64,000 nt of DNA, taken from Prevotella sp. Lineage in GTDB: Bacteria; Bacteroidota; Bacteroidia; Bacteroidales; Bacteroidaceae. The translations under genes and the position numbers were made by a program. Under the pieces are notes generated by a model. That model was not told where the DNA came from and made no database searches. It saw only the letters and a list, made by a program, of their open reading frames with translations. The stretch lies in assembly GCA_017548275.1 (NCBI GenBank), contig JAFZAH010000036.1:1-64000 (forward strand), written 5' to 3'. Within the stretch, counting starts at the first letter, position 1; every line of letters begins with the position of its first letter. This document shows positions 25,944-35,987 of this stretch, one piece after another.

Positions 25944-26969
25944 CTAAGTATTACTAAGTGAAGTATCGGCTTTAACTTCCTTAACTTCAGAATCTCCCTC
26001 ACCTTTCCGTTTCACGCAGATTCCGCCGACGATGCCGAGGATTACCACGAGGAAGGTCTGGATGGTGTGCACGATGAGGACGAAGAAGAGGGCGGCATTG
26101 CTCTCCACGCCGTAGAGGATGAGCATGGTCTTCACAGCGAAATGCCAAGGTCCGGCACCGTTGGGCGTGGGAACGATAACCGCGATACTGCCTACGACAA
26201 ACGACACGATGGCGGCGTCGAATCCTAATGATGACGTGGCCTCAAAGCATTTGAAGGTAAGCGAGAAGTGGAAGAAATAACTGAACCAGATGGCCACCGT
26301 GAAGAACAGGTAAAGCCACACATTATTGACATGACGCAGCGAGATGACTCCTTGCCAGAGATTGCGCACCACGTCTTTGACCTTATTATATATGGTCATT
26401 TTGCGTACCAGCAGGAAGACAAGCAACAGGGCAGCCAGTCCGCAGATGAGTGTGACGATATAGCCGGTGGTGGTGAACTGCCCGAAAAACGTGTCGAGAC
26501 GTGTGCCCGTACGCGAGAAAAACGTCGTGAACACCGGCATATTGACCAACAAGGCGACAGCAGTAGCCACGAGCATCACGATGGTATCGACCGCCCGCTC
26601 GGTCACGACCGTGCCCAATGCCTTGGGGAAAGACACATCATCGTAGCGTTTCAACACACCGCAACGCGCGAACTCGCCGATACGCGGCACGACTAGACTG
26701 CTGGCGTAAGAAATGAAAATGGCGTAAATGGCGGTGGAGGTGCGGGCATGCTCGCCTAGCGGGTCGAGCGTCTGCCGCCAGCGGAGTCCGCGGAACACTT
26801 GTGCAAGCACCCCGAAAGGCAATGACAGCAACATCCACGACCAGTCCATCTCATCAAGCACTGACGAGAGTTGTGAAAAATCAAAACCACGATACATCCA
26901 ATAGAGGATAGCCCCGCCCAAAAGGAGGGGCAGGGTTATTTTGAGGATGTAAGAGATTGTCTTTTTCAT
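25944..26969 (-). CDS. Lysylphosphatidylglycerol synthase TM-like/flippase-like membrane protein
   Basis: The 341-residue protein is an inner-membrane protein with about eight hydrophobic helices of the UPF0104/LPG_synthase_TM family (VFRGLRWRQTL and the PTPNGAGPWHFAVKTML loop are typical). Family relatives move or modify lipids, but the substrate here is unknown. The C-terminus SEVKEVKADTSLSN is encoded by the GAAGTTAAG 9-mer repeat found near cdsA, so it is repeat-derived. The ATG at 26969 is used; two TAnnTTTG boxes on the minus strand (26979-26986, 26989-26996) imply a very short leader. Confidence 0.85.
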   Translation of the reverse strand: MKKTISYILKITLPLLLGGAILYWMYRGFDFSQLSSVLDEMDWSWMLLSLPFGVLAQVFRGLRWRQTLDPLGEHARTSTAIYAIFISYASSLVVPRIGEFARCGVLKRYDDVSFPKALGTVVTERAVDTIVMLVATAVALLVNMPVFTTFFSRTGTRLDTFFGQFTTTGYIVTLICGLAALLLVFLLVRKMTIYNKVKDVVRNLWQGVISLRHVNNVWLYLFFTVAIWFSYFFHFSLTFKCFEATSSLGFDAAIVSFVVGSIAVIVPTPNGAGPWHFAVKTMLILYGVESNAALFFVLIVHTIQTFLVVILGIVGGICVKRKGEGDSEVKEVKADTSLSNT

Positions 26970-27084
26970 ATACCTTTGCAAAATTAGTCAAAAATATTGA
27001 ATCGTACGTCTTTTTTTAGAAAAACAACCCTCTTTCCAAAAAAAATTATTAACTTCGCCGCTTGAATAGACTAAAACATAAACG

Positions 27085-30000
27085 ATGCAACGAAATATTG
27101 ATTGCTTTCTGCCTTGTGACGACATGGCGGTGGCCGAAAAGACAGTCGCCAACCTGTGCAAGGACAACCATGTTCAACATATATGGCTGCTCGCCACAGA
27201 GGCTTTCGCCCAAGAGCAGACAGCACCGGCAGGCGCACAGTGGCTCGTCGTGGAGCAACTCCTGTCAACGGCGGCTATGAAGACCATTGCCATGACAGCC
27301 GAGTCGCCCTATGTGCTGCTGGGTCTGAAGACCTCGCCCGTGACAATGGGTTTATATGCTCTGGGACGTTGGCTGAAGGCAGCCACCGACACCGGTGCTG
27401 CCATGGTCTATGCCGACCATTACTCCATCGAAGGCAATGCCGTGGTGAAGCATCCCGTGATAGGCTATCAGACGGGCAGCCTGCGCGATGATTTCGATTT
27501 CGGATCGCTGCTGTTGATGAAAACCGACCTGTTGCAAGCCTTTGCCCAACAACCACGGCTGACGGAATACCGCTATGCGGGGTTTTACGACCTGCGTCTT
27601 TTCCTGAGCCGTCAGGGACAGTTGTTCCATCTCAATGAATATCTCTATACCGAACATGAGCATGACCTGCGCGCCTCGGGCGAGAAACAATTTGACTATG
27701 TGAACCCCCGCAACCGCGAGGTGCAGGTAGAGATGGAACTAGCCGTGACCGCCCATCTGACCGAAGTCGGCGGACTGGTAGACACCTCACGTTATCACTC
27801 GCTGGATTTCGACGAGGAGGAGTTCGAGGTCGAGGCATCAGTCGTCATCCCCGTATTCAACCGCGAGCGCACCATCTGCGATGCCGTCGATTCGGCGTTG
27901 TCGCAGAAAGCGCCGTTCAAATACAATGTGATTGTGGTGGACAATCACTCCACCGACCGCACCACCGAGTTGCTCGAGGCGTATGACAATCCGCGGTTAG
28001 TACACATCATTCCCGACCGCACCGACTTGGGCATCGGAGGTTGTTGGAACGTGGCTGTCAATGACCATCGTTGCGGGCGCTTTGCCGTGCAGTTAGACAG
28101 TGACGACCTCTATTCATCGCCCCGCACGTTACAGCAGGTGGTAGATGCTTTCCGCAAACAAAACGCAGCCATGGTCATCGGTTCCTACCGCATGTGCGAC
28201 TTCGACCTGAACACTCTTCCGCCGGGACTCATCGACCATCGTGAGTGGACCGACGACAACGGTCCCAATAACGCCCTCCGTATCAACGGCCTCGGTGCTC
28301 CGCGCGCATTTTTCACCCCGCTGGTGCGCCGCATACAGTTCCCCAATACCTCATACGGTGAGGATTATGCCCTCGGACTGGCCTTCTGCCGGCAATACCG
28401 CATCGGAAGAATCTACAACGAGTTGTATCTCTGTCGCAGATGGGGCGGCAACAGCGACGCCGCGCTCAGCATCGACCGCGTGAATGCCAACAACCTGTAT
28501 AAAGACCGTCTGCGCACGATGGAACTATCGGCACGCCAACGGATGAACAGCGGTTGTGGCGACGAGGAAGAGGATGACCAGTTGACCCGTTTCTTCCGCC
28601 GTCAGTTGGCACGGTGGGATGACGCGCGCCAGCGCTATGATGACCTGGCGCATGTGAAGACTCGCGAACTGATGGATTTCAAAGTGCAATGGAATCCGGC
28701 GCGGATGGTGTCAACGGGCGCGAAAATCGACGCGAAAGCCATCGCAGAGAGGCCTTGTTTCCTCTGCGGGGCAAACAGACCGCAACAGCAGATAGTGAAA
28801 CCCTTTGAGGGGAAATTCGACATCTTGGTCAACCCCTACCCCATCCTGCCGGTGCATTTCACCATCCCTTATAAAAAGCACCAGCCGCAAACCATCGTCG
28901 GTTATTATGGCATCATCCATGAGTTGCTGACCGAATATCCCGGGTTGACCGTCTTTTATAACGGTCCGCACTGCGGTGCATCGGCACCCGACCACCTGCA
29001 TTTCCAGGCAGGCACGAGCGGTGTGCTGCCCTTGCAGACCACATGGCCTCGGCTGAGCCGCAATCTGGAACCGCTGCTGACACTCAACGACGAGGAGGGG
29101 TTGTTTATCATCGCTGACTATCCGTGTCCGGCACTGCTCATCCGCAGCAGGAAACGTGAATCAGACGAACGGCTGTTCTCGTGCCTCGCCTCTCTGCCGA
29201 CAGCCACCGACTCCGACCCCTCAACCCTAAACCCTAAACCTATAGACGACATCAATATCGTGAGTTGGCGCGACGGTGAGGATTATCTCTCCGTCATCTT
29301 CCCCCGCAGAAAACACCGTCCGGGATGCTACAGCGCAGAGGGCGACGAGCGAATGATGGTCAGTCCCGGCGCATTGGATATGTCAGGGCTTATTATCACA
29401 CCGCGCCAGAAGGATTTTGAACGGATTACAGCCGACGATATCAGTCATATCTTGAGCGAAGTGGCAATGGACACCGAAGAATTCCGCTCATGGACCGACG
29501 ATCTGCGCACACGTCAGGCAACCATGACAAAGAGCACTCCGCAGATGAAGAAAGAACCGTTGGTGAAAGTGGGTATCGTCAGCGCACAAAAGATACATTT
29601 CGTATTGAACGGTCCCTTCCTCGCCAAAGGCGAAGTGATAGACGGCGAGCAGACGGTTGAGTTACAGGAGGGCGGTATCGTCTGGCAAGGCAATCAATAC
29701 CGCGAACTGGCATTCGTGCCGAAACAGGCCGACACGTCGTTCTCGTTGGATGATGTCACCATCGGTGTCAATTTCCATTGGCAACGGCAACAAACGCAGA
29801 CCTTCCTCGGCACACTGCGGTTGGTGGTCGATGCCGACAAGATTTGCGCCATCAACGAACTGCCGGTGGAGACCTACCTCTCGAGCGTCATCTCCAGCGA
29901 GATGAGCGCTACCTCATCGCCTGAACTGCTGAAGGCCCATGCGGTCATCTCGCGCAGTTGGCTGCTCGCCCAGATGAAGAAACGTCAGGAGATGAGCGGA

Positions 30001-30876
30001 AACGCTGATAATTTCTTCTCGTTCGTGCGCAAGGATGACGAGTTGATACGGTGGTACGACCGCGAAGACCATACCATCTTCGACGTATGTGCCGATGACC
30101 ATTGCCAGCGTTATCAAGGCATCACTCTCGCCTCGCGTCCCGAAGTGGTGGCTGCGGTGAAGGATACCCGCGGGCAGGTGCTCTACGACGACGGTGATAT
30201 CTGCGACGCCCGTTTCAGCAAGTGTTGCGGCGGTATGTCGGAGGAATTTCAGTATTGTTGGGAAAACTTGTCCAAACCCTATTTGAGAGCCGTCAGAGAC
30301 AATGCCCAGAGTATTCAAAATGACCAGGACACGCCTCTCAACCTGACCGACAACAACGAGGCGGAACGGTGGATACGCACATCGCCCGACGCCTTTTGCA
30401 ACACCCATGACAAAGGGATACTGAGTCAGGTGCTTAACGATTATGACCAAGAGACCGCCGACTTCTACCGTTGGCAGGTGGAGTACACCCAAGAGGAACT
30501 GGCTGGGCTGATAGAGGAGAAACTGCATCTGGGAATGGGCGACATCATTGCCCTGGAACCGTTGGAGCGCGGCAAGAGCGGACGAATCTCGCGACTGAGA
30601 ATCACAGGCAGCGAGCGCACTTTCACCATCGGCAAGGAATTGGAGATACGCCGCGCGCTCAGCCAGACACACCTCTATAGCAGTGCGTTCGTGGTGGATA
30701 TCCTCGACGAGAAAGAGGGCATTCCGCAGCGTTTCCGTCTCACGGGTGCCGGTTGGGGCCACGGTGTGGGCCTGTGCCAGATAGGTGCCGCCATGATGGG
30801 CGAAAAAGGATATCATTACGATGAAATCCTCCTGCATTATTACCATGGGGCAGAAATCAAAAAAGTATATAAATAG
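27085..30876 (+). CDS. Three-domain fusion: GT2 glycosyltransferase, HIT-like DUF4922, SpoIID/LytB
   Basis: The 1263-residue cytoplasmic-looking protein (no signal peptide) joins several domains. Residues 1-250 form a nucleotide-sugar-transferase-like region. A GT2 domain from about 251 ([14 protein letters not shown]) has the DSDD metal motif near 339. A DUF4922/HIT-like domain starts near 555 (CFLCGANRP) with histidines in PDHLHFQAG (about 632-640), resembling GalT/ADP-glucose phosphorylase sites. A SpoIID/LytB domain covers about 826-1263 ([33 protein letters not shown]). The [10 protein letters not shown] linker near 715 is encoded by CCCTAAACC repeat DNA. Two AmpG-like permeases follow, suggesting a cell-wall or sugar-recycling role; this is inference. 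Confidence 0.85.
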   Translation: MQRNIDCFLPCDDMAVAEKTVANLCKDNHVQHIWLLATEAFAQEQTAPAGAQWLVVEQLLSTAAMKTIAMTAESPYVLLGLKTSPVTMGLYALGRWLKAATDTGAAMVYADHYSIEGNAVVKHPVIGYQTGSLRDDFDFGSLLLMKTDLLQAFAQQPRLTEYRYAGFYDLRLFLSRQGQLFHLNEYLYTEHEHDLRASGEKQFDYVNPRNREVQVEMELAVTAHLTEVGGLVDTSRYHSLDFDEEEFEVEASVVIPVFNRERTICDAVDSALSQKAPFKYNVIVVDNHSTDRTTELLEAYDNPRLVHIIPDRTDLGIGGCWNVAVNDHRCGRFAVQLDSDDLYSSPRTLQQVVDAFRKQNAAMVIGSYRMCDFDLNTLPPGLIDHREWTDDNGPNNALRINGLGAPRAFFTPLVRRIQFPNTSYGEDYALGLAFCRQYRIGRIYNELYLCRRWGGNSDAALSIDRVNANNLYKDRLRTMELSARQRMNSGCGDEEEDDQLTRFFRRQLARWDDARQRYDDLAHVKTRELMDFKVQWNPARMVSTGAKIDAKAIAERPCFLCGANRPQQQIVKPFEGKFDILVNPYPILPVHFTIPYKKHQPQTIVGYYGIIHELLTEYPGLTVFYNGPHCGASAPDHLHFQAGTSGVLPLQTTWPRLSRNLEPLLTLNDEEGLFIIADYPCPALLIRSRKRESDERLFSCLASLPTATDSDPSTLNPKPIDDINIVSWRDGEDYLSVIFPRRKHRPGCYSAEGDERMMVSPGALDMSGLIITPRQKDFERITADDISHILSEVAMDTEEFRSWTDDLRTRQATMTKSTPQMKKEPLVKVGIVSAQKIHFVLNGPFLAKGEVIDGEQTVELQEGGIVWQGNQYRELAFVPKQADTSFSLDDVTIGVNFHWQRQQTQTFLGTLRLVVDADKICAINELPVETYLSSVISSEMSATSSPELLKAHAVISRSWLLAQMKKRQEMSGNADNFFSFVRKDDELIRWYDREDHTIFDVCADDHCQRYQGITLASRPEVVAAVKDTRGQVLYDDGDICDARFSKCCGGMSEEFQYCWENLSKPYLRAVRDNAQSIQNDQDTPLNLTDNNEAERWIRTSPDAFCNTHDKGILSQVLNDYDQETADFYRWQVEYTQEELAGLIEEKLHLGMGDIIALEPLERGKSGRISRLRITGSERTFTIGKELEIRRALSQTHLYSSAFVVDILDEKEGIPQRFRLTGAGWGHGVGLCQIGAAMMGEKGYHYDEILLHYYHGAEIKKVYK

Positions 30877-30965
30877 TTTTGAGGAGCAAGGAGCGGGGGC
30901 AAGAGAATACCACAGAGCACCCTAAAACATGGGGACATTTAAACTCCTAATAATATATCAAATAA

Positions 30966-32276
30966 ATGAAAGATACACCAGAGATAAAGAATAAGAGGAA
31001 TGCGTGGGCATGGATACCGACTCTGTATTTCGCAGAGGGTCTGCCCAATGTGGTAGTGATGACCGTAGCCGTGGTGATGTATATGCAAATGGGCATGAGC
31101 GACACCGAGATAGCCCTCTATACCGGATGGCTGGGCCTGCCGTGGGTCATCAAACCGCTGTGGAGTCCGTTTGTCGATTTGTTTAAGACCAAGCGGTGGT
31201 GGGTGCTGGCCATGCAACTGCTGTTGGGTTCATCATTCGCGGGTGTGGCTTTCACGCTCAACACGGACTTTTGGTTCCAGGGCACGATGTTCTTTTTCTT
31301 TCTGATGGCCTTTTCCAGCGCCACGCACGACATTGCTGCCGACGGATTCTATATGTTGGAATTGGACAGCCACGGTCAGTCGTGGTTTGTGGGCATCCGC
31401 AACACGTGTTACCGCATCGCTGTCATCTTCGGACAAGGTGTGCTTGTGCCCGTGGCCGGTTTATTGCAGAAGACCTTCCCCGACCGCAACGCATATACCT
31501 GGAGTCTGGTGTTCTTCGGTCTGGCAGGCATCTTCATCGCCATTTGGCTGTACCACCGTTTTATCATGCCCAGACCCGCAGACCGCAAGAACGACGGACT
31601 GACAGCCCGCGAGGTGGCTCACGGATTATGGGAGATGCTCTCTTCCTTCTTCACGAAAGTGCCGCTGAAACAAATCATTTTCGTGCTTCTCTTCTTGTTG
31701 CTCTACCGTTTCCCCGAGGCGATGCTCACGAAGATGGCGAGCACCTTCCTGCTCCGTCCGCACGAAGAGGGCGGTTTGGGGCTGTCGCCTGAGGCTTTCG
31801 GATTGGCATACGGAACCGTCGGATTGGTGGGACTCTTACTGGGCGGTATCGTCGGTGGCATGTTGGCCAGCCGCGACGGTCTGAAGCGTTGGCTGTGGCC
31901 GTTTGTCTGCGCCATCACCTTGCCCGACATCGTGTACGTCTATCTCAGTTTCGCACAGCCCGACAGTCTGTGGCTCGTCAGTGCCTGCCTCTTTGTCGAA
32001 CAGTTCGGCTATGGTTTGGGATTCACGGCGCTTACGCTCTACATGCTTTATTTCAGCCAGGGAGAATTCAAAACCTCGCACTATGCCATCTGCACCGGCC
32101 TGACCTATCTCGGCCTGATGTTGCCGGGCATGGTGTCGGGTTGGATTAAAGATGCTGTAGGATATCAGACATTCTTCATCTTAGTGATGTTCTTCTGCAT
32201 CATCACCTTTGCCGTCACGGCGTTTATCAAGATTGACCCGGAATTCGGCAAGAAGAAAGACGGTGGAAAAGAATAA
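30966..32276 (+). CDS. AmpG-like MFS permease, copy 1
   Basis: The 436-residue protein is a 12-helix major facilitator with the AmpG-type start PTLYFAEGLPNVVV and the LPWVIKPLWSPFVDL loop. AmpG proteins import muropeptides released by cell-wall turnover. It lies directly downstream of the SpoIID fusion and 12 bases before a paralogous permease, so the three genes look like one operon. The substrate is inferred from family and from the SpoIID domain upstream, which in other proteins acts on denuded peptidoglycan. Confidence 0.85.
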   Translation: MKDTPEIKNKRNAWAWIPTLYFAEGLPNVVVMTVAVVMYMQMGMSDTEIALYTGWLGLPWVIKPLWSPFVDLFKTKRWWVLAMQLLLGSSFAGVAFTLNTDFWFQGTMFFFFLMAFSSATHDIAADGFYMLELDSHGQSWFVGIRNTCYRIAVIFGQGVLVPVAGLLQKTFPDRNAYTWSLVFFGLAGIFIAIWLYHRFIMPRPADRKNDGLTAREVAHGLWEMLSSFFTKVPLKQIIFVLLFLLLYRFPEAMLTKMASTFLLRPHEEGGLGLSPEAFGLAYGTVGLVGLLLGGIVGGMLASRDGLKRWLWPFVCAITLPDIVYVYLSFAQPDSLWLVSACLFVEQFGYGLGFTALTLYMLYFSQGEFKTSHYAICTGLTYLGLMLPGMVSGWIKDAVGYQTFFILVMFFCIITFAVTAFIKIDPEFGKKKDGGKE

Positions 32277-32288
32277 CGTGTTACAAAC

Positions 32289-33617
32289 ATGAGCAATATC
32301 GAGAACAAGAAAATCCATTGGTACCGTCCGTGGGCGGGGCGCCATCCGTGGGCATGGATTCCCTCGTCGTTTTTAGCGAAGGGGTTATCCACGGTGGTGC
32401 TGATGACGCTGACACTAATAGCCTTTAAGCGTCTCGGGCTATACAATGCCGACATCACGCTCTATGTGTCGTGGCTCTATCTGCCGTGGGTGATGAAGCC
32501 CCTCTGGACACCGTTGGTGCGCATGGTGCTCACGCGTCGTTCGTGGATGCTGATTACCGAACTGGTCATTGGCGCTGCCTTGGGCGGTGTGGCCTTCTCC
32601 TTCCCTGCGCAAGGGTCGGTGCAATGGATATTGTTCCTGTTCTGGGTAATGTCGTTTGCCAGTGCCATTCATGACACAACCGCCGACAGCATGTTCCGTG
32701 TGGCGTCAACGCCTCGCGCCCGCTCATCTTACGGCGGCATCTCCAGCGTGTTCTACCGCTTGTCCATGTTGTTGGGACAGGGCGCGCTGGTCATGGTCGT
32801 AGGCAATATGGAGACCATCACCCGCAATGTGCGCGGTTCGTGGACATTCTTGTTCTGGCTGTTGGCCATTCTTTATCTGGTGCTGTTTGTAATCAACCTG
32901 CTGTTGTTGCCGGGTCACGTCGATACGGGCGACAAACGCAGGGTGCTTTTTGCCGATTACTGGCAGCGTGTAACCGAGCCCGTTGTGCATTTCTTCCGTC
33001 GGCCCGACTGGTGGCGCGTGGCGTTGTTCGTCGGTCTCTTTATCTTGCCCGAAGCCTTGTCGTGCAAGGTGTCGGTGCTGTTTTTCATCGACGCGGGTCA
33101 TGCGGGCGGTTTGGGACTATCACCTCAGGAATACGGCTTTGCCATGGGTACCATCGGTGTGTTCGGCATGACCATCGGCGGCATCTTGGGCGGCATGGCT
33201 GTTCATCGCCGTGGCATCGGCTGGTGGCGGTGGTATATGGTGGCGGCGTTCACCTTGTGCAACGTGCTTTATCTCTATCTCGCATACGTGATGCCATCGA
33301 ATCTGTTGGTGATAGCCGTCGTGGCGTTTCTCCGTCAGTTGGCGTTTGCTTTCGGCCTCACTTATTATGTCGTGTCCATGCTCCATCTGAGCCGCAACGA
33401 ACAGGGTGAGATGCGTCCAGCCAACCTCTCTGTGCTGATGGCCATCGCCACGTTGGCGCTGATGGTGCCGGGATGGGTGTCGGGCTACCTGCAGGAAATC
33501 TTCGGCTATGTGACATTCTACAAAGGCGTGTTATGCACCAGCGTCTTCACGTTCTTCGCGGCATGGCTGTTGCGTGTTGACCCAATGGCGGGCAAACGGG
33601 AAAGGAGGCATCCGTGA
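32289..33617 (+). CDS. AmpG-like MFS permease, copy 2
   Basis: The 442-residue protein is clearly paralogous to its upstream neighbour (ISSVFYRLSMLLGQGAL against IRNTCYRIAVIFGQGVL, and LPWVMKPLWTPLVRM against LPWVIKPLWSPFVDL). It also has 12 predicted helices. Tandem duplication followed by divergence suggests two related substrates or a heteromeric arrangement. Its stop overlaps the umuD start (GTGA), so umuD is translationally coupled to it. Confidence 0.85.
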   Translation: MSNIENKKIHWYRPWAGRHPWAWIPSSFLAKGLSTVVLMTLTLIAFKRLGLYNADITLYVSWLYLPWVMKPLWTPLVRMVLTRRSWMLITELVIGAALGGVAFSFPAQGSVQWILFLFWVMSFASAIHDTTADSMFRVASTPRARSSYGGISSVFYRLSMLLGQGALVMVVGNMETITRNVRGSWTFLFWLLAILYLVLFVINLLLLPGHVDTGDKRRVLFADYWQRVTEPVVHFFRRPDWWRVALFVGLFILPEALSCKVSVLFFIDAGHAGGLGLSPQEYGFAMGTIGVFGMTIGGILGGMAVHRRGIGWWRWYMVAAFTLCNVLYLYLAYVMPSNLLVIAVVAFLRQLAFAFGLTYYVVSMLHLSRNEQGEMRPANLSVLMAIATLALMVPGWVSGYLQEIFGYVTFYKGVLCTSVFTFFAAWLLRVDPMAGKRERRHP

Positions 33618-34141
33618 AAGATGATGTCCGTCTGACATTTCATCCCGCCTCGACCGAGACCGAACTCTCCGTGCCGTTGGCTCAGAGCAGTGTGCGTGCG
33701 GGATTCCCCTCCCCTGCCCAGGATTATATGGGCGAGGAGATCGACCTCAACAAAGTGCTGGTGCATCATCGTGAGGCCACGTTCTATGTACGGGTGTCGG
33801 GCGAGTCGATGACCGACGCGGGCATCCTCGACGGCGACTTGGCGGTGGTGGATAAGGAGTTGCAGGCTCAAGACGGCGATTTTGTCATCGCCTTTGTCGA
33901 TGGCGAGTTCACCATCAAGGAGTTCCGCAAAGACCCTGCCGGCGATTTCGGCTGGCTGGTGCCGTGGAACACGCAATATCCCAAGATCCGCGTCGATGCG
34001 TCGAACGAGTTTATCATCTGGGGTGTGGTCACGTATGTGATACATAGCCTTAAAGGGGCAAGGAAGAAACCCACCCCAACCCTCCCAAAGGGAGGGAGCA
34101 AGGAACAGGGGACAAGGGGCAAGAGGTCCGTTCAGAGGTAA
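33614..34141 (+). CDS. umuD: UmuD-like S24 self-cleaving subunit
   Basis: UmuD, after RecA-stimulated self-cleavage, activates UmuC for translesion synthesis. The 175-residue protein has the cleavage site Ala29-Gly30, the catalytic serine in GESM (Ser65) and the lysine in FTIKEF (Lys102), with the classic spacing of 37. The start is a GTG overlapping the permease stop. The normal end is around VIHSLKG. The last 25 or so residues (PTPTLPKGGSKEQGTRGK) are translated from the G/C palindromic and GCAAGGAGCAAGG repeats. umuC is not next door but at 22614-23882. Confidence 0.92.
   Translation: MKDDVRLTFHPASTETELSVPLAQSSVRAGFPSPAQDYMGEEIDLNKVLVHHREATFYVRVSGESMTDAGILDGDLAVVDKELQAQDGDFVIAFVDGEFTIKEFRKDPAGDFGWLVPWNTQYPKIRVDASNEFIIWGVVTYVIHSLKGARKKPTPTLPKGGSKEQGTRGKRSVQR
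34060..34135. repeat. Intergenic repeat translated as the UmuD tail
   Basis: CCCACCCCAACCCTCCCAAAGGGAGGG followed by AGCAAGGAACAGGGGACAAGG-like strings, of the same kinds as at 30880-30910, 51140-51180 and 52255-52285, lie inside the 3' end of umuD. Confidence 0.8.
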
Positions 34142-34221
34142 GAGAATATAAGGAGCAAAAGTTTTAGTATTTTCTCTCGTTTTCGTGTAATAATTTGTTC
34201 TGCTGTCTGTCATAGTTATAT

Positions 34222-34752
34222 ATGAGCGATAAGGAATTGGTGCGAGAAGTGTTAGACAGCGGACGCACGAAAAGTTTTTCCACCGTGGTCAAGAGGTATT
34301 CGGGTATGCTTTATTCGAAGGCGATTGGCGTGGTGCACAGCAAAGAACTGGCAGCCGAGGTGGTACAGCAGACTTTTATCAAAGCCTACGCCAATCTTGA
34401 CAGTTGGCAAGGTGAGCAGTTAGGACCGTGGCTGTCGATGATTGCCATGCACACAACCCTCAACCTGCTTGACAAGGAGCGGCGAAGGCGCACACTGAGC
34501 ATCGACGACCACCCTCGTGCCGTAGAGAGCACCACGGAAGACTATTCGCCCGAACACGAGCAGAGGTTGCAACAGATGGAAAACGCCATCGGCCGTTTGC
34601 CGGAAACAGACCAGACTCTCATACGTCTGCATTACTATGAACACAAGAAAACCGACGAGATAGCGAAAAAAATGAAGTTAAGCCAAAGTAACGTGCTGGT
34701 GAAACTTCACCGTATCAGAGAACGATTAAGAAAGGAGATGAACCATGAATGA
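34222..34752 (+). CDS. ECF-type RNA polymerase sigma factor
   Basis: The 176-residue protein has sigma region 2 (YSGMLYSKAIGVVHSKELAAEVVQQTFIKAYANLDSW) and region 4 (LPETDQTLIRLHYYEHKKTDEIAKKMKLSQSNVLVKLHRIRERLRKEM), joined by an acidic linker, with no other domain. It would direct RNA polymerase to a small regulon. The next gene overlaps its stop by eight bases and encodes a small membrane protein that could be its anti-sigma partner. Confidence 0.93.
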   Translation: MSDKELVREVLDSGRTKSFSTVVKRYSGMLYSKAIGVVHSKELAAEVVQQTFIKAYANLDSWQGEQLGPWLSMIAMHTTLNLLDKERRRRTLSIDDHPRAVESTTEDYSPEHEQRLQQMENAIGRLPETDQTLIRLHYYEHKKTDEIAKKMKLSQSNVLVKLHRIRERLRKEMNHE

Positions 34753-35068
34753 AATGAATGACCAGGAATTTGACGCGCTCATCATGGAGACATTGGAGCG
34801 CACAGAGACGATAGACGAGATTCATCAGGCGGTGATGAGCCAGTTGGAGCACGCAGCCCGTCGCGAGCGTTGTCGCCGATGGATACGTGCGGCGGCCTTC
34901 GCTTTCGGATTGCCCCTGTTGCTGTTCACATTTGTCTATATGATTATCAACGGTTGGTATGCCGGAGCCGGCACATCCCTGGCCATAATCTGTGTAGTGA
35001 TACAGATGGCTGTGGTCGTGGGGGGTGGCTGGCATCTTCTCAAAAATTTTTCTTGGCAGAAGGTGTAA
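34745..35068 (+). CDS. Small membrane protein coupled to the ECF sigma factor
   Basis: The 107-residue protein has a charged cytoplasmic N-terminus (about 1-45) and two hydrophobic helices (about 48-72 and 78-97). It overlaps the sigma gene by eight bases. Position and layout suggest an anti-sigma or membrane regulator, but it lacks the zinc-binding ZAS motif, so the role is inferred from context only. Confidence 0.7.
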   Translation: MNEMNDQEFDALIMETLERTETIDEIHQAVMSQLEHAARRERCRRWIRAAAFAFGLPLLLFTFVYMIINGWYAGAGTSLAIICVVIQMAVVVGGGWHLLKNFSWQKV

Positions 35069-35128
35069 TAATCCAAAGAAGAGCCGGTCTTATCAGTGAA
35101 GTTGAACCAATAAATTTAATTTTTAGTT

Positions 35129-35545
35129 ATGCAAAGTTTAGTTTTAGCAAGTAATGTGGAACTTTTGATTCCTATCATTGGAGTAGTGATGTCATTGGCC
35201 ATCCCGATGATTTTAATCTTTTACGTGGCGAAGATGTATATCAATGCAAAGAACCGCGACAAAGAAGTAAGACAGTTGATTATTGAGAACAATGTGGATT
35301 ATGACCGCGCCAAACTGTTGATTGAAAAGCCGCAACGGAAAAACAAGAAGACTTTCGCGATGCTCCGCATCGGTTGTTTCTGCCTCGGCGCAGGCCTCGG
35401 CGCATTGTTCAATTACCTGCTCGGTCTCAGTGCCGAATCCCTCTATTTCTATCTCGTGCTTGCTTTCGGTTGCGGTTTGGGAATGATGGCTGAGTTTATC
35501 ATCGAGTGGAAACTCCAAAAGAAAGAAACCTATACCAAGGAATAA
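35129..35545 (+). CDS. Small membrane protein, DUF6249-like
   Basis: The 138-residue protein has an N-terminal transmembrane helix (about 10-32) followed by a basic stretch (INAKNRDKEVRQLIIENNVDYDR) and two more hydrophobic segments near 78-98 and 108-128. This resembles the DUF6249 proteins that accompany ECF sigma factors in Bacteroidetes. It closes the three-gene unit, which ends at a terminator at 35583-35609. Confidence 0.7.
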   Translation: MQSLVLASNVELLIPIIGVVMSLAIPMILIFYVAKMYINAKNRDKEVRQLIIENNVDYDRAKLLIEKPQRKNKKTFAMLRIGCFCLGAGLGALFNYLLGLSAESLYFYLVLAFGCGLGMMAEFIIEWKLQKKETYTKE

Positions 35546-35582
35546 AGGCTGAATTGACAATTATGAATTGTGAATTATCATT

Positions 35583-35609
35583 GGAACCGTCTTGGCGGTT
35601 CCATTTTTT
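35583..35609 (+). terminator. Intrinsic terminator of the sigma operon
   Basis: GGAACCG pairs with CGGTTCC around TCTTGG, followed by ATTTTTTG. Confidence 0.85.
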
Positions 35610-35628
35610 GTATATAAGACAGGTCGCG

Positions 35629-35866
35629 TTTCGGAAATGAAAATGAAAATTTTTGTGATTTTCATTTTGCATTTCACTCAACTTGCACTACTTTGGATAA
35701 GATAGGCTACGTTTCGACAAAAAAAACAAAAACTCTCGTTTTTATTTTGTTTTGTTCTCAACTTGCACTACTTTGGATAAGATAGGCGGCGTTTCGGAAA
35801 TGAAAATGAAAATTTTTGTGATTTTCATTTTGCATTTCACTCAACTTGCACTATCTTTGCACCCGA
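35629..35866 (+). repeat. Triplicated promoter module upstream of corA
   Basis: Three direct copies of a module of about 80 bp occur in a row. Each keeps TTTG and a 19-base spacer before the -7 site (TTTG at 35666-35669, 35746-35749, 35829-35832). Only the last has an intact -7 box TATCTTTG (35852-35859). The first two read TACTTTGG (35689, 35769), as if one base had been lost. CAACTTGCACTA precedes all three boxes. Confidence 0.85.
35829..35859 (+). promoter_or_regulatory. Complete promoter of corA
   Basis: TTTG (35829-35832), 19 bases, TATCTTTG (35852-35859); start of transcription about 35866, leader about 120 bases. Confidence 0.85.
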
Positions 35867-35888
35867 AAATCAATCATTCACATTTTTA

Positions 35889-35924
35889 TGGACGATTATC
35901 ATCCGGAAAACTTGAACTTGTAAT
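35889..35924 (+). CDS. Possible 11-residue leader peptide of corA
   Basis: ATG at 35889 opens MDDYHPENLNL ending at TAA (35922-35924), inside the corA leader. It is acidic and has Asp-Asp and Pro-Glu. No Shine-Dalgarno is visible. Its placement before an SD-masking hairpin makes a regulatory role conceivable, but translation is unproven. Confidence 0.35.
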
Positions 35925-35950
35925 CGCAGAGGTTGGCTTCAGAAGCACAG

Positions 35951-35978
35951 CCTCCGCCCTAAAAATCATTTTTGGAGG
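35951..35978 (+). promoter_or_regulatory. Hairpin that could mask the corA ribosome binding site
   Basis: CCTCC (35951-35955) can pair with GGAGG (35974-35978), the Shine-Dalgarno ten bases before the corA ATG. AAAA/TTTT continues the stem across a five-base bulge. Confidence 0.45.
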
Positions 35979-35987
35979 TCAAAGCAA

